Assembly (NCBI GenBank): GCA_905236225.1
Contig: CAJOPM010000122.1
Span: 1-34,555, forward strand
DNA length: 34,555 nt
Reading direction: 5' to 3'
From: an uncultured Eubacterium sp.
Lineage (GTDB): Bacteria > Bacillota > Clostridia > Lachnospirales > Lachnospiraceae
A program made the position numbers and the translations under genes. The notes beneath the pieces were generated by a model. It was not told where the DNA came from and made no database searches. It worked only from the letters and a program-made list of their open reading frames with translations. Positions 28,638-34,555 of the stretch are shown piece after piece. Numbering within the stretch: the stretch's first letter is position 1; each line of letters opens with the position of its first letter.

Positions 28638-29906
28638 ATGATTACAGAACAGTTTATACTTTATAATAATTTTAAACACTGTGATATTTTAGAAGGGGTA
28701 TGCAGATTAAAAGGTAAGAGTCTAAGTGATGAAGAGCGACAGGACGCTGTAAATGATGTTGTCAGACAGCTGCTTAAAATGACGGCGCAATATGGATTTA
28801 GAGGAAACTTATGGCATACTTATATTGCATTTCTGATTGTTAATAATGAAAATCCTTATTCGCTGGCTTGTGAAGTAAGAGGAGAAGTAGAAGGAAGTAT
28901 AAATATTGCGGCACAACATGACTTTGAACTTTTTATTGAATTGTTTGATTATGACAAAACTGTTTTAGAGGGCAATATTACTCCTGAGTTATTTGATATT
29001 ATAAGCAATTTTGAAGATTTTGGCTTAGAAAGTTTAGTTTTTAATAAGCATATTAGAGACCAAATATGCAATCTTTCTAAAAATCTTAAAAATGCTGCAA
29101 CAGTAGATGAGTTCCAAAAGCTTGTTAGTGCGTTTTACGGTAAATATGGAGTAGGAGAGATTGGGCTTCATAAAGCATTTCGTATAGAGAATGCAAAAAT
29201 TGTTCCTATATCCAATATAGCGCAAGTAACGTTAGATGATATAGTAGGTTACGATGCTGCTAAGAAAAAAATTATTGATAATACAGAGGCATTTGTTCAA
29301 AAAAGACCTGCTAATAACTGTTTGCTGTATGGTGCTGCAGGTACAGGAAAATCAACTTCTATTAAAGCAATAGCAAACATGTACTATGACAAGGGCTTAA
29401 GACTTATTGAAGTCTATAAACATCAATTTAAAGAATTGTTTGATGTTATAGCTCAAATAAAAAACCGTAATTATCGCTTTATAATATATATGGACGATTT
29501 ATCCTTTGAAGAATTTGAGATTGAATACAAATATCTAAAAGCTGTAATCGAAGGCGGACTTGAAAAAAAACCCGAAAATGTACTTATATATGCTACGTCT
29601 AATCGCAGACATTTGGTAAGAGAGAAATTTAGTGACAAAAAAGATCGAGATGATGACTTACATTCATCTGATACCGTTCAGGAAAAATTGTCCTTGGGTG
29701 CGAGATTTGGCATGCAGATTTATTTTGGTGTTCCGGACAAAAAAGAGTTCAATGAAATAGTTTGCACTCTTGCGGACAAATATAATATAGCGATGAGCCA
29801 AGATGAGCTTTTGCTTGAGGCAAATAAGTGGGAGCTATCTCATGGGGGATTATCCGGAAGAAGTGCGCAGCAATTTATTGATTATCTTAGGGGAAATAGC
29901 GAATAA
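28638..29906 (+). CDS. DUF815-like AAA+ ATPase
   Basis: Walker A LLYGAAGTGKSTSIKA; Walker B-like FIIYMDDLSFE; NVLIYATSNRRHLVREKFSD. RBS GAGGGAAG before ATG at 28638. Confidence 0.88.
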   Translation: MITEQFILYNNFKHCDILEGVCRLKGKSLSDEERQDAVNDVVRQLLKMTAQYGFRGNLWHTYIAFLIVNNENPYSLACEVRGEVEGSINIAAQHDFELFIELFDYDKTVLEGNITPELFDIISNFEDFGLESLVFNKHIRDQICNLSKNLKNAATVDEFQKLVSAFYGKYGVGEIGLHKAFRIENAKIVPISNIAQVTLDDIVGYDAAKKKIIDNTEAFVQKRPANNCLLYGAAGTGKSTSIKAIANMYYDKGLRLIEVYKHQFKELFDVIAQIKNRNYRFIIYMDDLSFEEFEIEYKYLKAVIEGGLEKKPENVLIYATSNRRHLVREKFSDKKDRDDDLHSSDTVQEKLSLGARFGMQIYFGVPDKKEFNEIVCTLADKYNIAMSQDELLLEANKWELSHGGLSGRSAQQFIDYLRGNSE

Positions 29907-29908
29907 TA

Positions 29909-30005
29909 TTATATCTCAGACGAGATGCCCCCCGCCTCTAAGCAAAGCGTAGGCGGGGGAGAAAAACTTGTTTCAGGCGGGGTTCAATCTCCGTCTGAGA
30001 TATAA
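29909..30005. repeat. Structured intergenic element, copy 1 (long inverted repeat with nested G/C-rich hairpin)
   Basis: Outer stem 29909-29922 / 29992-30005 (14 bp) plus AGAT/ATCT beyond a bulge. Inner hairpin CCCCCGCCT (29929-29937) / AGGCGGGGG (29951-29959). Homologous to 34466-34555. Confidence 0.9.
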
Positions 30006-30009
30006 CTAT

Positions 30010-30858
30010 CTATTTGACTCTGCTTAGTTTAATAGTTTCAAGAAATTTATACGGGACTGACATTGCGCCTCGTCCTATGCCAAGACTGATATCAGGTTTA
30101 ATTGAACCATGAAAGTCTGACCCACCTGAAAGCAGCAGATTATATTCATTTGCAATATTGGTAAAATACAGTTCATCATCATGATTATATGTTGAATATA
30201 CAGCTTCTAAGCCATCAAGTCCTGCTTCTTTAAATACAGATAAGGCTTCTCTTAATTGTGCATCAGTATATTTACAAAGACCGGGATGGGCAAATATCGC
30301 TGTTCCGCCTGCTTCTTTTATTAAAGCTATGGCATCTTGCGAAGAAATCAAAGAGCGTTCAACAAAGCATCTTTTGCCATCGCCTAAATATTTTGAAAAT
30401 GCTTCCTTTTTATCTTTAACAAAGCCTTCTTCAATAAGATAATCCGCAAAGTGAGCTCTGGTGATAGTGCCGCCTGTTCTGTTAAGAAGCTTTTCGAAGG
30501 TAATGCTGCTGCCTTCTTTTTGAAGTAAAGAGACGATTTTTTTGTTGCGTTCATCACGTTTTTTTATGAACTCTTTTAAGTTTGTTAGCAAAGGCTTATA
30601 TGTTTTGTCAATAAAAAGGCCTACCATATGTAGCTCTTTGCCGTTATATTCGGTGGATAATTCGACGCCCGGAACAAATTCGATATTGTATGAATTGGCG
30701 GCCGTTTGCGCTTCGCCCAAACCATCTATAGTATCGTGATCGGTTATTGCTATGGCGCTAAGGCCGGATTTAAAAGCAAGCTTTATAAGATCTGAAGGTG
30801 TATATGTGCCGTCCGATGCAGTGGAATGAACATGTAAATCTATAGTTTTTGTTGACAT
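30010..30858 (-). CDS. PHP-domain phosphoesterase
   Basis: DLHVHSTASDGTYTPSDLIKLAFKSGLSAIAITDHDTIDGL; IFAHPGLCKY; LLSGGSDFHGSIKP. Confidence 0.92.
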   Translation of the reverse strand: MSTKTIDLHVHSTASDGTYTPSDLIKLAFKSGLSAIAITDHDTIDGLGEAQTAANSYNIEFVPGVELSTEYNGKELHMVGLFIDKTYKPLLTNLKEFIKKRDERNKKIVSLLQKEGSSITFEKLLNRTGGTITRAHFADYLIEEGFVKDKKEAFSKYLGDGKRCFVERSLISSQDAIALIKEAGGTAIFAHPGLCKYTDAQLREALSVFKEAGLDGLEAVYSTYNHDDELYFTNIANEYNLLLSGGSDFHGSIKPDISLGIGRGAMSVPYKFLETIKLSRVK

Positions 30859-30888
30859 TTAAGCGTTTCCTTTCGTCTTTTTTCAAAT

Positions 30889-30917
30889 AGTATAAAATAA
30901 CCAAAAAAAACTGGCAA
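30889..30917 (-). promoter_or_regulatory. Sigma-A promoter for the PHP gene
   Basis: Minus strand TTGCCA (30917-30912), 17-bp spacer, TATACT (30894-30889). Confidence 0.7.
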
Positions 30918-30923
30918 GTAATA

Positions 30924-30952
30924 TTGACATTAAGAAATAATTGTGTTAATTT
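30924..30952 (+). promoter_or_regulatory. Sigma-A promoter for infC-rpmI-rplT
   Basis: TTGACA (30924-30929), 17-bp spacer, TAATTT (30947-30952). Confidence 0.65.
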
Positions 30953-30964
30953 ATTGTAGTTGTT

Positions 30965-31082
30965 AGAAAGAAGAGTATCCACTCTCACCTTAGCGCATGG
31001 GCGACTCGGGTTATTTTAATATGATTAGCAGCATATGCTGCCATATTTTGCGTGGATAGTCTGATTATGACTATCTTTTTTG
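30965..31082 (+). promoter_or_regulatory. L20-type leader with transcription attenuator upstream of infC
   Basis: TATCCAC (30976-30982) can pair with GTGGATA (31052-31058), competing with terminator GATAGTC (31055-31061) / GACTATC (31069-31075) plus U tract. Internal palindrome GCAGCATATGCTGC (31028-31041). Position matches the infC-rpmI-rplT L20 leader of Firmicutes. Confidence 0.75.
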
Positions 31083-31119
31083 ATGTGTTGGGAAATTTTG
31101 TTTTACGGAGGTGTAAGTC

Positions 31120-31635
31120 ATCAGCGAATTATTTATCAATGAGCAGATCAGAGATTCTCAGATCCGCCTGATAGGAGAAAACGGAGAACAGTTGGGCATT
31201 ATGTCCACAAGAGAAGCACTTAAACTTGCAGAAGAGGCAGAACTTGATCTTGTCAAGATAGCCCCTAAGGCAAAGCCGCCTGTTTGTAAGATTATTGATT
31301 ACGGTAAATACAGATATGAACAGGCAAGAAAAGAAAAAGAAGCTCGCAAGAAGCAAAAGACAGTGGAACTAAAAGAGATCCGTATGTCTCCTAATATTGA
31401 GGAAAATGATTTAAACACCAAGGTTAATGCGGCCAGAAAATTCCTTGCAAAAGGGGATAAAGTCAAGGTTACTTTAAGATTTCGCGGTCGTGAGATGGCC
31501 CACGTTCAACAGACGAAACATATTCTTGACGATTTCTTTGAGAAGGTTGAGGATGTTGCTGTTATAGAGAAGCCTGCTAAGATGGAAGGACGTAACATGT
31601 CCATGGTTATAGGTCAGAAGAAAGATAAGAAATAA
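31120..31635 (+). CDS. infC: Translation initiation factor IF-3, predicted non-canonical ATC start
   Basis: [77 protein letters not shown], in-frame TAA at 31114-31116, and no ATG/GTG before the conserved N-terminal domain. Confidence 0.92.
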   Translation: MSELFINEQIRDSQIRLIGENGEQLGIMSTREALKLAEEAELDLVKIAPKAKPPVCKIIDYGKYRYEQARKEKEARKKQKTVELKEIRMSPNIEENDLNTKVNAARKFLAKGDKVKVTLRFRGREMAHVQQTKHILDDFFEKVEDVAVIEKPAKMEGRNMSMVIGQKKDKK

Positions 31636-31651
31636 TAGGAGGAATATTGTA

Positions 31652-31849
31652 ATGCCAAAGATGAAGACAAAAAGAGCTGCTGCAAAGCGCTTCAAGAAAA
31701 CAGGAACAGGAAAATTGGTCAGAAATAAGGCATATAAGAGCCATATATTGACAAAAAAGACTACTAAGAAAAAAAGAGAACTCAGAAAAGCAGTCGTTGC
31801 AGATCCGGCAAATCAGAAGAGCATGAAGAAAGTATTGCCTTATCTGTAA
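31652..31849 (+). CDS. rpmI: 50S ribosomal protein L35
   Basis: [46 protein letters not shown]. Confidence 0.98.
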   Translation: MPKMKTKRAAAKRFKKTGTGKLVRNKAYKSHILTKKTTKKKRELRKAVVADPANQKSMKKVLPYL

Positions 31850-31873
31850 AATCAATAATAGGAGGAATATGTC

Positions 31874-32230
31874 ATGGCAAGAATTAAAGGCGGACAGAAC
31901 GCTAAGAGAAAACATAAAAAGGTATTAAAATTAGCTAGAGGATATAGAGGAGCTAGATCTAACCAGTATCGTGTTGCTAAACAGTCAGTTATGAGAGCTC
32001 TTGCAAGCTCATATGCAGGAAGAAAGCAAAGAAAACGTCAGATGCGTCAGCTTTGGATAGCAAGAATTAATGCTGCTGCAAGAATAAACGGACTTTCATA
32101 CAGCAAATTTATGCATGGACTTAAGCTTGCAGGCGTAGAAGTTAACCGTAAGATGCTTGCAGAAATGGCTGTAAGTGATGCTGAAGGTTTTGCTTCACTT
32201 GTAGATATTGCAAAAGAAAAAGTAGCATAA
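31874..32230 (+). CDS. rplT: 50S ribosomal protein L20
   Basis: [70 protein letters not shown]. Confidence 0.99.
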   Translation: MARIKGGQNAKRKHKKVLKLARGYRGARSNQYRVAKQSVMRALASSYAGRKQRKRQMRQLWIARINAAARINGLSYSKFMHGLKLAGVEVNRKMLAEMAVSDAEGFASLVDIAKEKVA

Positions 32231-32238
32231 CATATCAA

Positions 32239-32269
32239 GACCGGATGATTATAATCATCCGGTCATTTT
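32239..32269 (+). terminator. Terminator after rplT
   Basis: Perfect 26-nt palindrome GACCGGATGATTATAATCATCCGGTC followed by ATTTTG. Confidence 0.75.
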
Positions 32270-32285
32270 GCACAAGGAGATAATT

Positions 32286-33302
32286 ATGGCAATACTTGTT
32301 ACCGGTGGCGCAGGATTTATTGGAAGTCATACTTGCGTAGAATTGCTTGATAAAGATTACGAAGTTGTAGTGGTAGATAACTTGTCTAATTCAAGCGAAA
32401 AATCAATAGAGCGCATAAAAGAAATAACAAAAAAAGATCTTAAATTTTATAAAGCTGACATTTTAGATAAAAAAGCTCTTAAAGATGTTTTTGAACAAGA
32501 ATCAATAGATGCCTGTATACATTTTGCAGGACTGAAAGCTGTTGGAGAATCCGTTGAAAAGCCTTGGGAATATTATCATAATAATATAAGTGGTACTTTA
32601 AATTTGCTGGAAGTAATGAAAGAGTACGGTGTTAAGGACATTATTTTTTCCTCATCAGCTACTGTTTATGGTACTCCTCAGTTTGTTCCGATTACTGAGA
32701 AATGTCCTAAAGGTCAATGTACTAATCCATACGGATGGACAAAGTCAATGCTCGAACAAATACTTATAGATATTCAGGCGGCAGATAATGAATATAATGT
32801 TATTCTGCTTAGGTATTTTAACCCTATAGGTGCGCACAAGAGTGGATTAATTGGGGAAGATCCTAAAGGAATACCTAATAATTTAATGCCTTATATTACA
32901 CAGGTCGCGGTGGGGAAACTAGATAAATTAGGTGTTTTTGGTGATGATTATGACACACCGGATGGGACAGGAGTAAGAGATTATATACATGTCTGTGATC
33001 TTGCAAAAGGACATGTAGCTGCAATATCAAAACTTAAAGAAAAATGCGGACTTAAGACATATAATCTCGGTACAGGCGTTGGATATAGCGTTCTTGATAT
33101 TATAAAAAACTTTGAAAAAGCTAATGGCGTAAAAATACCGTACGAAATAAAAGCGCGCAGAGCCGGAGATATAGACAAGTGTTATGCAGATGCTTCTTTG
33201 GCGAAAAAAGAACTTGGATGGCAGGCTCAATACGGTATTTATGATATGTGCAAAGATTCTTTTAACTGGCAAATAAAGAATCCAAATGGATTTGAGGATT
33301 AA
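32286..33302 (+). CDS. galE: UDP-glucose 4-epimerase
   Basis: MAILVTGGAGFIGSHTCVELL; SSSATVYGTPQFVPITE; NPYGWTKSMLEQIL; LRYFNPIGAHKSGLIGEDP. ATG after AAGGAGA. Confidence 0.95.
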   Translation: MAILVTGGAGFIGSHTCVELLDKDYEVVVVDNLSNSSEKSIERIKEITKKDLKFYKADILDKKALKDVFEQESIDACIHFAGLKAVGESVEKPWEYYHNNISGTLNLLEVMKEYGVKDIIFSSSATVYGTPQFVPITEKCPKGQCTNPYGWTKSMLEQILIDIQAADNEYNVILLRYFNPIGAHKSGLIGEDPKGIPNNLMPYITQVAVGKLDKLGVFGDDYDTPDGTGVRDYIHVCDLAKGHVAAISKLKEKCGLKTYNLGTGVGYSVLDIIKNFEKANGVKIPYEIKARRAGDIDKCYADASLAKKELGWQAQYGIYDMCKDSFNWQIKNPNGFED

Positions 33303-33305
33303 ATT

Positions 33306-34241
33306 ATGAAGACAAAGGTATATATTGATGGACAAAGCGGCACAACAGGCCTTCAAATTAACGACAGAATTTCTAACCGAGATGATTTAGAGCTTCTAAA
33401 GATTGATGATGATAAGAGACACGATATAGAAGAAAGAAAAAAATATCTTAATATGGCAGATGTTATTTTTTTATGTTTGCCTGATGAAGGGGCTATAGAA
33501 GCCGTATCATTGGTTGAAAATGAAAATGTAAAAATAATAGATGCATCAACTGCTCATAGAACAAATGATAATTGGGTATATGGATATCCGGAACTGAATA
33601 AGGAACAAAGACTAAAGATAAAACAGTCTAATAGAGTAGCTAATCCCGGTTGTCATGCAACAGGTCTTATTTCCACAACAGCTCCGCTTATCAGCATGAA
33701 AATTTTACCGCCGGATTATCCTCTTAGTTGTTATTCTTTAACCGGATACTCAGGAGGCGGCAAGAAAATGATTGCCTCATATGAGAGTGCGGATAAACAA
33801 GAAGAACTTATGGCTCCCGGAATTTATGGATTAAATCTAATGCATAAGCATATACCGGAGATGCAAAAGATTAGCGGACTAAGCAAACCGCCGATATTTA
33901 TGCCAATAGTTGATGATTACTATAAAGGTATGGCGACTACTATAATGCTTGATAATTCATACCTTTATGGGAAACCAAGTGCTAAAGAAATATGTGATAG
34001 ATTAGCCGAATATTATCAAGATGAACATTTTGTGAGTGTGCGGGAATATGAACAGTCACCGTCAACGCTTTATGCCAATACTTATGCCGGAACAAATAAG
34101 CTTGAGATAGTAGTATGTGGACATGACAAACAAACCAGTATAACTGCTCTGTTTGATAACTTAGGCAAAGGAGCATCCGGGGCTGCAGTGCAGAATATGA
34201 ACATAATGCTTGGATTAGACGAAACAGTAGGTTTAGAATAA
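33306..34241 (+). CDS. argC: N-acetyl-gamma-glutamyl-phosphate reductase (short/type 2 form)
   Basis: KVYIDGQSGTTGLQINDRI; FLCLPDEGA; RVANPGCHATGLI; SLTGYSGGGKKMI. Confidence 0.92.
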   Translation: MKTKVYIDGQSGTTGLQINDRISNRDDLELLKIDDDKRHDIEERKKYLNMADVIFLCLPDEGAIEAVSLVENENVKIIDASTAHRTNDNWVYGYPELNKEQRLKIKQSNRVANPGCHATGLISTTAPLISMKILPPDYPLSCYSLTGYSGGGKKMIASYESADKQEELMAPGIYGLNLMHKHIPEMQKISGLSKPPIFMPIVDDYYKGMATTIMLDNSYLYGKPSAKEICDRLAEYYQDEHFVSVREYEQSPSTLYANTYAGTNKLEIVVCGHDKQTSITALFDNLGKGASGAAVQNMNIMLGLDETVGLE

Positions 34242-34276
34242 AAATCACAAAAAATCCTGTTATTTTAAAATAATAC

Positions 34277-34305
34277 TTGCAAAATAATATATTATGCTAT
34301 ATAAT
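34277..34305 (+). promoter_or_regulatory. Sigma-A promoter for tRNA-Glu
   Basis: TTGCAA (34277-34282), 17-bp spacer, TATAAT (34300-34305). Confidence 0.8.
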
Positions 34306-34344
34306 ACAATTCGTTGCACTTAAGGAAAGATGCGCAACGAATAT

Positions 34345-34416
34345 GGCCTGTTGGTCAAGCGGTTAAGACGCCGCCCTCTCACGGCGGAATCAGGGGTTCG
34401 ATTCCCCTACAGGCTG
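34345..34416 (+). tRNA. tRNA-Glu, anticodon CTC
   Basis: Acceptor GGCCTGT/ACAGGCT, anticodon stem CCGCC/GGCGG with loop CTCTCAC, T stem AGGGG/CCCCT with TTCGATT loop. CCA not encoded. Confidence 0.97.
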
Positions 34417-34426
34417 CTTTATTACT

Positions 34427-34463
34427 AGGATATTTCCGAATATGGGAATATCCTTATTTTTTT
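34427..34463 (+). terminator. Terminator after tRNA-Glu
   Basis: AGGATATTTCC / GGGAATATCCT, 11 bp with one G.U pair, 6-nt loop; U-rich tract follows. Confidence 0.9.
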
Positions 34464-34465
34464 AA

Positions 34466-34555
34466 CTCAGTCGGAGAAATCCCCCACCTCTAAGCGTTAG
34501 CGTAGGTGGGGGTTATGACAAACTATACTCAGTCGGGGCAGGCGCTCCGACTGAG
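34466..34555. repeat. Structured intergenic element, copy 2
   Basis: Outer repeat CTCAGTCGGAG (34466-34476) / CTCCGACTGAG (34545-34555); inner hairpin CCCCCACCT (34481-34489) / AGGTGGGGG (34504-34512); internal CTCAGTCGGGG (34528-34538). Homologous to 29909-30005 and truncated by the window edge. Confidence 0.9.

Noticed and set aside
28638-29906. Possible defence system formed by the AAA+ ATPase and PHP phosphoesterase neighbours
   Set aside because: The genes are convergent, not an operon, and both look like common housekeeping families. No nuclease, RT or toxin partner is visible.
29909-30005. Retron-like ncRNA (inverted repeats flanking internal hairpins, like a1/a2)
   Set aside because: No reverse transcriptase is encoded nearby. 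Both flanking genes are a DUF815-like ATPase and a PHP phosphoesterase, and the copies are very short.
31192-31635. IF-3 starting at ATG 31192
   Set aside because: It removes part of the conserved IF-3 N-terminal domain, and the good Shine-Dalgarno is upstream of ATC 31120.
31607-31915. Minus-strand ORFs over rpmI/infC (31474-31695, 31607-31915)
   Set aside because: Opposite ribosomal protein genes; products of antisense codon bias.
29909-34555. CRISPR array or composite transposon bounded by the two elements
   Set aside because: Only two copies about 4.5 kb apart, in direct orientation, with ordinary infC/rpmI/rplT/galE/argC/tRNA genes between them and no transposase or cas genes.

Overview
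The window is an AT-rich chromosomal segment that looks like Firmicutes, probably Lachnospiraceae-like (taxonomy is inferred). It is mostly well-ordered housekeeping DNA. From left to right it holds: (1) the end of a flagellar/chemotaxis operon (PilZ 3' end, cheB, cheA, cheW, cheC, cheD, a small membrane protein, a FliA/SigD-type sigma factor, a FapA/DUF342 protein, a SwrB/DUF6115-like protein, a truncated MltG-like protein); (2) rpsB-tsf; (3) three inserted genes (REC-GGDEF-EAL-REC regulator, NodB deacetylase, bactofilin with an acidic N-terminus); (4) pyrH-frr-uppS-cdsA-dxr-rseP-ispG-polC; (5) a minus-strand DUF5050-like protein, pheA, a DUF815-like AAA+ ATPase and a minus-strand PHP phosphoesterase; (6) infC-rpmI-rplT behind an L20-type attenuator; and (7) galE, argC and tRNA-Glu(CTC). 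The most unusual signal is a pair of homologous, highly structured 85-90 nt intergenic elements (29909-30005 and 34466-34555). Their stems show compensatory base changes, and in both copies the right arm can pair with either of two upstream arms. Other notable points are an AUC start codon for infC, a predicted rpsB promoter lying inside an upstream terminator hairpin, and a structured rpsB leader.
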